Origin: Betaproteobacteria bacterium
GTDB taxonomy: Bacteria > Pseudomonadota > Gammaproteobacteria > Burkholderiales > SG8-39
Assembly (NCBI GenBank): GCA_007280315.1
Contig: QYQC01000199.1
Span: forward strand, 1 to 26,335
Length of the DNA: 26,335 nucleotides
Direction: 5' to 3'
The notes beneath the pieces were generated by a model. It saw only the letters and a program-made list of their open reading frames with translations, did not search any database and had not been told where the DNA came from. Below, piece after piece: positions 14,792 through 21,583 of the stretch. The position numbers and the translations under genes are program-made. Position 1 is the first letter of the stretch. Every line of letters begins with the position of its first letter.

Positions 14792-16702
14792 CTACGCTGC
14801 CATCAGCCGCTTTGCGAGTTCGACCGCCTCTCCGGCGTCTCCCGCATAGCCGTCGGCGCCGATGTCGCGGGCGAACTTTGCATTCACCGCCGCGCCGCCG
14901 ACGATGATTTTCACCCGGTCTCTCAGTCCGGCCGATGCAAGCGCCTGGATCACCTTGGCCATTTCCGCCATCGTCGTGGTCAGCAGCGCGGACAGGCCGA
15001 TGATGTCCGGTTGGTACTCTTCCACCGCCTTGACGAATGCCTCGGGCGCGAGGTTTATTCCCAAGTCCTTCACGTCGAAGCCCACGCCGCGCAGCATGGT
15101 GACCACCATGTTCTTGCCAATGTCGTGAAAGTCCCCGCGCACCGTGCCGACCAGAGCCTTGCCGGTGATTTCGCGCTTGCTCGAAGCCAAATGTGGCTCC
15201 AGAATTTTCAGGCCCTCGTTCATCGACCTGGCCGACAGCAGCACCTGGGGTATGAACAATTCGCCACTGCCGAACTTCACGCCGATGGCCTGCATGGTCT
15301 CGAGCATGCCGTGATCGAGAATCTGCTTCGCTGTGAATCCCTTGTCGAGCAACGCCTGCACCTGGCCGCCGATTTCCTTGTGCTTGCCCTTGACCACGGC
15401 ATCGCGTACCAGAGCGTAATCCGCGTCCGAACCCGTCTGCGGCGTAACTTTGGCCTTGGCGTGCTCTATCTGTTCCGCCGACAGCGGCCGGGCGGCGCCC
15501 CCTTCGAGCGGCAGCCGCGCCTCTTTCTCCACCCGTTCGCCGATGCGGATCAGGCGCTCGAACACCGCATTCGGCGGCGTGGTGTCTGCGATTCCGAGGA
15601 CGAAGCGCCGGCCCGGCGCGATTACCTTGAACAGATGGTCCAGATAGTCCTCGAACTCCTGATCCGTGGCCGATTCGGCCAGCACCATGTTTGACGGTAT
15701 CCCGCCGAACAGGGTCAGCTTGCTGCTCCACCTCTGGTAATACTCTTCGATTTTGACCTTGGTCATCGGATAGGGGCAGATGGCTTCGGCCACGTGCATG
15801 CCCGAGTCGCGGATCAGGTCCATCAGGCCGAAGTTCTCGCCGTCGCAGTGCACCAGTGCGATTTTGCCGGATGCACCGAGCGCCGCCGATGCCTTGCGAA
15901 TCCACGGCGTGATCTCCTTCTCGAAATATTCCGGGTAGGTGATCATGTCGTCGACGTTTCCGCCCCACAGGACCAGTTCCGCCGGCGAGTCGGCGATGAT
16001 CTTCAGTCCCTGGTCGAAGAAATTTTCGACGCTCTTCGCCAGCGCGCGCATCTCCTTCTGGCAGTCGTTGTAGTGGAAGTAGAAATCGGTCGCGTCCAGA
16101 AATTCCTTCTGGATGTGGTGCATGGGCGAACACGCGAGGCCTATCATGGTGCCGGGCACGCCGTCCTCGCCGATATATTTCTGCCAGGCGCGGAAGCGTT
16201 CGAAGCTCGGAACCAGCTCGATGTTCTCGAACAGGTAGCCCACCACCTTGTAATCCTCGGTTCGCTTGATCACATGCTCTTCGATCCAGGTAATCGAAGC
16301 GCCGGCGCGCCGCATTTCGTCGGAATACATGGTCTTGGTACTGACGCTTCCCACCGGCGTGTGGTAGGTCACCGTGGTGTAATCCCCCTCACGCCGAACG
16401 TCGATATCGATGGAGGGCGCGAACCTGAAGTCGAACACCATTTCCTTGAGCCGGTAGAGCCCCAACGCGCGGTGCAGCGTGTCCTCGGGCTTTTCGACTT
16501 TGAGGAACTCCGGCACGATCTTGTGCAGGGCCCACCCCTGCGCGCGCGAAATCTCGTCCTGCGTACGTCCCTTGTGTTGCGCCGGCAGCGTATCGAAGGC
16601 GAGGTTGGCGTTGTACCAGAGGTCGATGCGCGGCACGTAGGGGAGGGTATCGGGCATCTCGCCCTTCAGGGCCGACAGTATTCTTTGCTTATGGCTGGCC
16701 AT
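14792..16702 (-). CDS. Methyltransferase (URO-D fold) fused to corrinoid-binding domain, MT2
   Basis: This 636-residue protein is a full-length paralogue of MT1, with the same CmuA-like order: URO-D-type methyltransferase domain (about 1-400), linker, helical B12 cap (about 428-510) and Rossmann B12 domain with D524-F-H526-D-I-G529, SALLTTT (571-577) and VGGA (601-604). Near the active site it has H285-C-D287-G-E and C309 (AICP); no H-x-C-type zinc triad is present. A conserved WGGNVDDMITYPEYFEKEITPWIRKAS block is almost identical in MT1 and probably lines the substrate site. The ATG at 16702 is followed by ASHKQRILSALKG, aligning with the MT1 start. It has its own promoter, operator and a possible FNR box at 16778-16822. 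Its specific methyl donor is unknown. Confidence 0.88.
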   Translation of the reverse strand: MASHKQRILSALKGEMPDTLPYVPRIDLWYNANLAFDTLPAQHKGRTQDEISRAQGWALHKIVPEFLKVEKPEDTLHRALGLYRLKEMVFDFRFAPSIDIDVRREGDYTTVTYHTPVGSVSTKTMYSDEMRRAGASITWIEEHVIKRTEDYKVVGYLFENIELVPSFERFRAWQKYIGEDGVPGTMIGLACSPMHHIQKEFLDATDFYFHYNDCQKEMRALAKSVENFFDQGLKIIADSPAELVLWGGNVDDMITYPEYFEKEITPWIRKASAALGASGKIALVHCDGENFGLMDLIRDSGMHVAEAICPYPMTKVKIEEYYQRWSSKLTLFGGIPSNMVLAESATDQEFEDYLDHLFKVIAPGRRFVLGIADTTPPNAVFERLIRIGERVEKEARLPLEGGAARPLSAEQIEHAKAKVTPQTGSDADYALVRDAVVKGKHKEIGGQVQALLDKGFTAKQILDHGMLETMQAIGVKFGSGELFIPQVLLSARSMNEGLKILEPHLASSKREITGKALVGTVRGDFHDIGKNMVVTMLRGVGFDVKDLGINLAPEAFVKAVEEYQPDIIGLSALLTTTMAEMAKVIQALASAGLRDRVKIIVGGAAVNAKFARDIGADGYAGDAGEAVELAKRLMAA

Positions 16703-16777
16703 GCTGTTTCCTCGCGGGCTGCTGGGAATGCGTCGCCTGACAGCCGTCAGAGCGCTGCGGGTACTGTTCGCACGTCA

Positions 16778-16797
16778 CTAACATATCAGCAATATAT
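16778..16797. promoter_or_regulatory. Candidate GntR operator, site 3 (MT2)
   Basis: CTAACATATCAGCAATATAT matches the other sites at 15 of 20 positions of the 17736-region copy, keeping ATATCAG and ATATAT but losing the left TGAT. It overlaps the -10 element of the MT2 promoter. It is the weakest of the five together with site 5. Confidence 0.65.
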
Positions 16798-16822
16798 GAG
16801 ATGCCGATTTGATGTGGATCAA
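16794..16822 (-). promoter_or_regulatory. Sigma-70-like promoter of MT2
   Basis: On the minus strand TTGATC (16822-16817), a 17-base spacer and TCATAT (16799-16794) face the MT2 start at 16702. The -35 hexamer lies within the FNR-like palindrome at 16809-16822. Confidence 0.5.
16809..16822. promoter_or_regulatory. FNR/ANR-like box upstream of MT2
   Basis: TTGATGTGGATCAA is a perfect match to the FNR/ANR consensus TTGAT-N4-ATCAA. It overlaps the proposed -35 element of the MT2 promoter, which would favour repression rather than activation if that promoter is correct. Oxygen-dependent control would suit a corrinoid enzyme, but this is inference from a 10-base match. Confidence 0.5.
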
Positions 16823-16916
16823 ACGGCGTTGAAATTGCCGGTAAGCGCGCTTGTGTCCTGCTGCGGGGTCGAAGCAGGTCCGGCGCGTCGTCTCGGTGGC
16901 GACTGCGCGGGAGCGA

Positions 16917-17672
16917 TCAGGCAGGCTGCGCTTTCAGCGTGTGCCGTGCCAGCGCCTGCTTCAGTTCGGGCTTGATGTGGGTCTCGTCGTAGCCGTTGAA
17001 GATATGCCCTAACAGGCCTCGCTTCAGGTCGCTTGTACCCATGACCCAGTCGGCGATGGGAAACGTCAGGTTCATGTTGATATCCATCATGATCCCCTGA
17101 TTGTGGTGCGCCGTATGGTGACGGCGGATGGTATTGACGCAGGGTACGTTGCGCACGAACCAGTTCTCGTGCACGTGGCAGCAGAAGTGGAAGGTCTCGT
17201 AGATCAGGTACTGTCCGACCATGGTGATGAGCAGGATGTAACCGGCGTTGGCGTTGATGACCCAGGCGAGCGCCAGCGCGAACGGCGTGCCGATGGCGAT
17301 GAACGTAAACAGCGCGCGCCAGGGAAAGAAGATAATGCGGAACTCGCGCGTCGAATCGACCGTCATCACGCCGTCGGTAAAATACTGGTGGTGCTGGCGT
17401 GTGTGCCGGTCGTAGATGGCGCGCAGCGCCCATACATCGACCAGGCGGTGCATAACGTACTTGTGGATCCACCATTCGAACAGGTTGGAGAAGAAGAATA
17501 CCGGCACCACCAGCAGCCATTCCCAGGCGGCGCCCTGCAGCCGCGACACGCAATAGGAAATGACCGAGAGGCCGACCGCATACATCACGCCGACATGCAC
17601 CAGACCGCTGTAGAGCGGATGAATCTGCGCGATGTATTCCTCGCGGAATTTCTTCTGGCGTTCTGACATCAT
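16917..17672 (-). CDS. Fatty acid hydroxylase/sterol desaturase-superfamily membrane protein
   Basis: This 251-residue integral membrane protein has the histidine clusters of the di-iron hydroxylase/desaturase superfamily: H70-x4-H75 (HKYVMH), H90-x3-HH (HTRQHH, 90-95), H166/H168 (CCHVHEN) and H186-x2-HH (HHTAHH, 185-190). Several hydrophobic segments separate them, so the active site faces one side of the inner membrane. It would use O2 to hydroxylate a lipid or another hydrophobic molecule. The ATG at 17672 has AAGGAGG six bases upstream. It has its own promoter and a perfect copy of the operator, so it belongs to the same proposed regulon. Its substrate is not evident; other superfamily activities such as ether-lipid cleavage cannot be excluded. 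Confidence 0.88.
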   Translation of the reverse strand: MMSERQKKFREEYIAQIHPLYSGLVHVGVMYAVGLSVISYCVSRLQGAAWEWLLVVPVFFFSNLFEWWIHKYVMHRLVDVWALRAIYDRHTRQHHQYFTDGVMTVDSTREFRIIFFPWRALFTFIAIGTPFALALAWVINANAGYILLITMVGQYLIYETFHFCCHVHENWFVRNVPCVNTIRRHHTAHHNQGIMMDINMNLTFPIADWVMGTSDLKRGLLGHIFNGYDETHIKPELKQALARHTLKAQPA

Positions 17673-17734
17673 GGCGGGCCTCCTTTTTCTGCAATGGTGC
17701 GCGCAACCGTACCTGTCCGGTGGCGCTTAAATTA

Positions 17735-17754
17735 CTGATATATCAGCCGTATAT
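17735..17754. promoter_or_regulatory. Candidate GntR operator, site 4 (membrane hydroxylase)
   Basis: CTGATATATCAGCCGTATAT holds the longest local palindrome, CTGATATATCAG (17735-17746), and is closest to the consensus of all five sites. It begins six bases past the -10 element of the hydroxylase promoter, the same phasing as at TRAP2. Confidence 0.78.
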
Positions 17755-17760
17755 TTGTCG

Positions 17761-17789
17761 ATACTACGCGCAGCGCGGGAATTTTTCAA
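17761..17789 (-). promoter_or_regulatory. Sigma-70 promoter of membrane hydroxylase gene
   Basis: On the minus strand TTGAAA (17789-17784), a 17-base spacer and TAGTAT (17766-17761) face the ATG at 17672. Confidence 0.72.
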
Positions 17790-17847
17790 GCGTTGCGGGC
17801 GTGTCGCGTCAGTCGGCCCACTCGATTGGGGCAGGGCAAGCGCAGGC

Positions 17848-18453
17848 TCAGGCGGTGCGCACCTGCGCCGAGCGGTCCCACAGATTGGGAATAACGCTGT
17901 TGTTGTAGCCGGAAACAAAGCTCTTTACCTCGCCGGTTTCGCGCACGTAGACATGCCGCTTCACCGCGCCGATATTGGCGCCGTAGACGTGGATGCTGAT
18001 CGACGGGCGATCGGTCAGGGCGTTGGATACGATATGAATGTCACCTAACGTCGGCGACACTGCATCGATGCCACCGGGTTCGATCAGGTGCTCGCCGGTC
18101 TTGCGCATCGCCTGCCCGTCGCCGGTTCGCTCGAATTCTTCGCATTTCTCCGCCCCGCGCAGTACGCCGACCAGGCCCCAGACCGTATGATCGTGCACCG
18201 GCGTGGTGTGGCCGGGACCCCAGACGAAGCTCACCACCGAAAAGCGTTCGAGCGGATCGCAGTAGAGCAGGTATTGGCGGTAGGTGTCGGGATGCGGCTG
18301 CGCGAATGCATCGGGCAGCCAGTCATCGCGTGCGATCAGTCCGGCGAGCAATTGTTTTCCCTCGCGCAGCATCGCCGGTTCATCCCGGCCGAATCTTTCG
18401 ACCGCTTGCGTCATGTCCCTGACGAAGCGGCGCAGGTGTTCGACGTTGGCCAT
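17848..18453 (-). CDS. Thiol dioxygenase, 3-mercaptopropionate dioxygenase type
   Basis: This 201-residue cupin oxidises a thiol to a sulfinate with O2 at a mononuclear iron. The iron ligands are H87 and H89 (PVHDHTVWG) and H140 (DIHIVSN), and the S153-H155-Y157 catalytic triad is present (SISIHVYG). Where cysteine dioxygenases have a substrate-binding Arg, this protein has Gln (Q60 in YRQYLLYCD), the mark of the 3-mercaptopropionate-type enzymes, and the YLLYCDPLERFSVVSFVWGPG stretch is typical of them. I placed the start at the ATG at 18453, which has GGAGG six bases upstream; an ATG two codons earlier abuts that site. It lies 91 bases after gntR and is probably co-transcribed with it. It links the cluster to organosulfur catabolism; related thiols could also be substrates. 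Confidence 0.88.
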   Translation of the reverse strand: MANVEHLRRFVRDMTQAVERFGRDEPAMLREGKQLLAGLIARDDWLPDAFAQPHPDTYRQYLLYCDPLERFSVVSFVWGPGHTTPVHDHTVWGLVGVLRGAEKCEEFERTGDGQAMRKTGEHLIEPGGIDAVSPTLGDIHIVSNALTDRPSISIHVYGANIGAVKRHVYVRETGEVKSFVSGYNNSVIPNLWDRSAQVRTA

Positions 18454-18544
18454 GTCCATCCTCCATTAGCGGTTCGATAACCCGTGCGCGCCTTCCCCGC
18501 GCCGGCTCAATCCGTCGTGGTCCGCACGCGGAAACGAAAAATAA

Positions 18545-19237
18545 TCAGTCCGCAGTTACCGTATCGCGCGTGAATTGCGCGACCAGATCGAGCAGCTTGT
18601 CCATCGCTTTGCCCGCCGCCGTTTCGTCGCCGGCACCGATGCTGCGCGCGATGTCGGCATGCAGTTTGGCCGTGAGCGGCATGTCGGCGGCTTGCTTGTA
18701 ATGGATGTACCAGAAGCGCCGCGACAGCGAGTGCATCAGGCTCATCGCTCCGGCGGCGAACTCGTTTCGCGCGGCCGCCGCCGAGAGTTCATTGAACTCG
18801 CGGTCCACGCGCATGAACGCGACGTCATCGTTGGTCTTGGCGCTTTTTTCGAATCGGCGCGCGAGTTCGATGAACTGCCCGCGCTCCTCTGGCGTTGCGC
18901 GCCGCGCCGCGCTTTTCGCCACCAGCCGCTCCACCTCGCGCCGTACTTCCAGCAGGCGCAGCTGACTTTTTACATTGATTTCGGAAACGATGATGCCGCG
19001 CCGGGGCAGGATGTTGACCAGGCGCTCGCGCGCCAGGCGCTGCAGGGCTTCGCGTATCGGCGTGCGTCCGATCCCCAGACTTTGCGACAGCACGGTCTCC
19101 GACACCGCGCTGCCGGGCGGCAGGTGCAGCGTGACGATCATTTCTTCCAGGTCGCGGTAGGCGCGGTCGGTCAGGGACGGTCCCGGTGCGCGCGCGCGCC
19201 GTGGCGGCTTTCTGCGGGCGGTTTTGTGCGGCGTCAT
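18545..19237 (-). CDS. GntR-family transcriptional regulator, FCD subfamily
   Basis: This 230-residue regulator has a basic N-terminal tail (8-18), a winged helix-turn-helix (about 22-87, with SETVLSQSLGIGRTPIREALQRLARERLV) and an FCD ligand-binding domain (about 92-225). In FCD proteins a metal is often held by D-x3-H and further His residues; here D145 is kept, the next position is N149 instead of His, and H193 is kept, so metal or effector binding may be unusual. The ATG at 19237 overlaps the panB2 stop (ATGA), so the two are co-translated. It is the only regulator in the window and the natural candidate to bind the five shared operators, including one upstream of its own operon. An organic-acid effector is usual for the family. 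Confidence 0.92.
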   Translation of the reverse strand: MTPHKTARRKPPRRARAPGPSLTDRAYRDLEEMIVTLHLPPGSAVSETVLSQSLGIGRTPIREALQRLARERLVNILPRRGIIVSEINVKSQLRLLEVRREVERLVAKSAARRATPEERGQFIELARRFEKSAKTNDDVAFMRVDREFNELSAAAARNEFAAGAMSLMHSLSRRFWYIHYKQAADMPLTAKLHADIARSIGAGDETAAGKAMDKLLDLVAQFTRDTVTAD

Positions 19238-20115
19238 TGCTGTTTGCGTTTTTCGACCAGGTTGAGAAATTTTTCGTACTCTTTTTCGTCAACGCCGTAG
19301 CTGTGATCGTCGTCGGGGAAGGTGCCGCCTTTGACGTCGGCGATATAGGCCTTGATCCCGTTCACCGCGACCTCCGTCAGGTTGGCGTAGCGTTTGGTGA
19401 ATTTCGGTTTGAAATCGGTGAACACGCCGAGCAGGTCGTGGCACAAAAGTATCTGGCCGTCGGTGCCGACGCCGGCACCTATGCCGATGGTGGGAATTTC
19501 GAGCTGCTTCGAAATCACCGCCGCGATCTTTGCCGGGACTGCTTCGAATTCGAGCATGAAACAGCCCGCGTCCTGGATCGCCAGCGCGTCGCCCAGAATT
19601 TTCATCGCCGCCTCGGCGCTGCGCCCCTGGATGCGGAAGCCGCCGAACATGGCGATGGTGTGCGGCGTGAGGCCGATATGCGAAGCAGTCGGGATGCCTG
19701 CATCCACCAGCGCCTTGAGGATATGCGCCTGGGACTTTCCGCCTTGCGGCTTGACTGCGTCGCTGCCTGCGTCCTGCATGAAACGGGTGGCGTTCACCAG
19801 CGCCCGGTCAACGGTATTGTAGCTCTGGTAGGGCATGCAGCCGAGGACGAAGGTGGCCGGAGCGCCGCGGCGGATGGCCGCGGCATGCATCACCATCATG
19901 TCCATGGTCGCCGGGATGGTGCTCGGGTGTCCGTGCGCGATCATCGCCAGGCTGTCGCCGACAACGGCGACATCGACTCCCGCTGTTTCCGCCCACTTGG
20001 CCGCGGTATAGTCCGGGACCGACATGTACACCATCTTCTCGCCGCTGGTCTTGGAATCGCGGATTTCCTGGATGGTGCGTTTTTTTCGCTCCGCGCCTGG
20101 GGCTGTCTGGGCCAC
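19234..20115 (-). CDS. PanB-like (ketopantoate hydroxymethyltransferase fold) protein 2
   Basis: This 293-residue PanB homologue shares with PanB-like protein 1 a VVGDS motif (D54), AIRRGAP, H146 (SHIGLTPH), E191 (FEAVP) and IPTIGIGAG. As in protein 1, the second metal Asp is lost (C93 in GCMPY instead of ADLPF) and the KIEGG Glu is Gln (Q124 in KPQGG). D54, K122, H146 and E191 remain. A biosynthetic pantothenate role is therefore unlikely, and its placement with a catabolic regulator supports a degradative or C1-transfer role (inference). I chose the GTG at 20115, which has AAGGAG exactly six bases upstream, over the GTG at 20136, which would lie inside the operator. It overlaps gntR by four bases. 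Confidence 0.85.
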   Translation of the reverse strand: MAQTAPGAERKKRTIQEIRDSKTSGEKMVYMSVPDYTAAKWAETAGVDVAVVGDSLAMIAHGHPSTIPATMDMMVMHAAAIRRGAPATFVLGCMPYQSYNTVDRALVNATRFMQDAGSDAVKPQGGKSQAHILKALVDAGIPTASHIGLTPHTIAMFGGFRIQGRSAEAAMKILGDALAIQDAGCFMLEFEAVPAKIAAVISKQLEIPTIGIGAGVGTDGQILLCHDLLGVFTDFKPKFTKRYANLTEVAVNGIKAYIADVKGGTFPDDDHSYGVDEKEYEKFLNLVEKRKQQ

Positions 20116-20135
20116 GCTGCGCTCCTTCTTCACCA

Positions 20136-20155
20136 CTGATATGCACGGAGTATAT
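20136..20155. promoter_or_regulatory. Candidate GntR operator, site 5 (panB2-gntR autoregulation)
   Basis: CTGATATGCACGGAGTATAT lies in the wider palindrome TGATAT-N9-ATATCA (20137-20157). This copy lacks the inner ATATCA of the other sites but has the best outer symmetry, which suggests that the true recognition unit is the wider one. It sits 20 bases upstream of the panB2 start and 71 bases upstream of the divergent MFS gene, so it may control both. Confidence 0.68.
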
Positions 20156-20182
20156 CAATTGTTCATGTATTCGTGTAGACAA
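20154..20182 (-). promoter_or_regulatory. Possible promoter of panB2-gntR-thiol dioxygenase operon
   Basis: On the minus strand TTGTCT (20182-20177), a 17-base spacer and ATTGAT (20159-20154) face panB2. The -10 element is a weak match and overlaps the operator. An alternative -10, TATACT, lies slightly further downstream. Confidence 0.35.
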
Positions 20183-20226
20183 GCCGGGGTGCTAAACTCG
20201 AGCCGATATCGACGCGGCCGCAGCTG

Positions 20227-21543
20227 GTGTGCGCCGCAAATCGACGGGAGCGCAACATCATCGATCCCCTGAAACGCGTCCAGCGCCTGCGCTGGACGGC
20301 CTTCGCGCTGGGCGCCATGGCTTTCGTGCTGGCGTTTTTTCACCGCCTCGCGCCCGGCGCGATTGCGGGCGAATTGCAGCAGGCGTTCGCCGGATCGAGC
20401 GCGTCGCTGGGAGTCCTGGCCGCGACCTATTTTTACGTCTATTTCGCCATGCAGGTGCCCTCCGGTATTCTCGCCGACACGCTCGGGCCGCGCAAGATCT
20501 TCACCGCCGGGGCGCTGGTTGCCGGCGTGGGATCGGTTATGTTCGGACTGGCGCCGGATTTCGGTACGGCGGTGTCCGGGCGCCTGTTGGTCGGATTGGG
20601 TGTCTCGGTGGCCTTCATCGCCGTGCTGAAACTGAATGCCGCCTGGTTTCCGGAGCGCCGCTTCGCCACCATGACCGGTCTGCTGATGTTCATCGGCAAT
20701 ATGGGCGGGTTGCTTTCGGCGGCGCCGCTGGCCGTGGTGGTGGCTTATGTCTCCTGGCGCCTCGTGTTCGTAGTCGCTGGCGTAATATCGATATTGCTGG
20801 CCGTTCTGACCTGGTTGTTCCTGCGCGACAATCCGCGCCAGCTCGGCCTGCCGTCGATGCAGCAGCTGGAAGGCCAGCCGGAGTATCCGCCGGCGAACGC
20901 GGATTGGCGGCCGGCGCTGCGAACCGTGCTTGCCAATCGCCGCACCTGGCCCGGATTTCTGATGCAGTTCGGTCAGATCGGCGCCTATCTCTCGTGGGGC
21001 GGGTTGTGGGCGATACCCTATCTTCAAGAGGCGCATGGCATGGAGCGCCAGCTTGCAGCCTGGCACGTCAGCCTGATGATCGTGTGCTTTGCATTGTCCG
21101 CGCTCGCCGTGGGCGTGCTGTCCGACCGAATCGGCCGGCGCACGCCGTTGATGCGCGGACTTGGTTTCATCCAGGTGCTGTGCTGGCTGCCCTGGCTGTG
21201 GGGCGGGCAGTTGCCGCTGGCAGCCAGTTTGATTCTCTTCGCACTGATGGGTGTCTCGATCGCCGGTGTCACGCTGGTATGGGCATGCGCCAAGGAAGTC
21301 AATCCGCCGGCGTACTCGGGCATGTCAACGAGCGTCGTCAATACCGGTGGCTTCCTCGGCCCGGCCCTGCTGCAGCCGCTGGTGGGGCTGGCGCTCGACC
21401 TCTCCAGCCGCGGTGCGGTGCATGGCGTGTCCGACTGGCGCCTCGGTATTGCAGTGCTCTTCGCCTTTACGCTATTTGGCTGGCTGTGCACCTTCCTGAT
21501 TACGGAAACGCATTGTCGAAATATCTATCGGGAGACTGCATAG
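20227..21543 (+). CDS. MFS transporter
   Basis: This protein of about 438 residues has twelve hydrophobic segments of the major facilitator superfamily. The motif A loop between helices 2 and 3 reads GILADTLGPRKIF, and its repeat in the second half reads GVLSDRIGRRTPL. The start is uncertain: the GTG at 20227 has no obvious ribosome site, and no ATG occurs before the first helix. It is divergent from panB2, with operator site 5 in the shared 111-base gap, so it may be co-regulated. It converges on the metallo-beta-lactamase gene. The substrate and direction of transport cannot be told from sequence; an anionic solute, possibly linked to the same pathway, is a guess. Confidence 0.88.
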   Translation: MCAANRRERNIIDPLKRVQRLRWTAFALGAMAFVLAFFHRLAPGAIAGELQQAFAGSSASLGVLAATYFYVYFAMQVPSGILADTLGPRKIFTAGALVAGVGSVMFGLAPDFGTAVSGRLLVGLGVSVAFIAVLKLNAAWFPERRFATMTGLLMFIGNMGGLLSAAPLAVVVAYVSWRLVFVVAGVISILLAVLTWLFLRDNPRQLGLPSMQQLEGQPEYPPANADWRPALRTVLANRRTWPGFLMQFGQIGAYLSWGGLWAIPYLQEAHGMERQLAAWHVSLMIVCFALSALAVGVLSDRIGRRTPLMRGLGFIQVLCWLPWLWGGQLPLAASLILFALMGVSIAGVTLVWACAKEVNPPAYSGMSTSVVNTGGFLGPALLQPLVGLALDLSSRGAVHGVSDWRLGIAVLFAFTLFGWLCTFLITETHCRNIYRETA

Positions 21544-21583
21544 GCGATCAGGCGATAATTCCGATTGCCCACGCGGCGCGCAA

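Noticed and set aside
16703..16916. Cobalamin riboswitch upstream of MT2
   Set aside because: The leader between the proposed start of transcription and the ATG is only about 85 bases, and I see no B12-box-like conserved segment.
15794..16975. Plus-strand open frame of 393 codons antisense to MT2
   Set aside because: Shadow of MT2; it also runs through the MT2 promoter and operator.
17848..18453. Cysteine dioxygenase
   Set aside because: The substrate-binding Arg of cysteine dioxygenases is Gln (Q60) here, and the surrounding sequence follows the 3-mercaptopropionate dioxygenase pattern.
19234..20136. PanB-like protein 2 starting at the GTG at 20136
   Set aside because: That codon would lie against the operator and within the promoter, while the GTG at 20115 has AAGGAG exactly six bases upstream.
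21544..21583. Terminator between the convergent MFS and metallo-beta-lactamase genes
   Set aside because: I could not find a stable stem followed by a T-run in these 40 bases.
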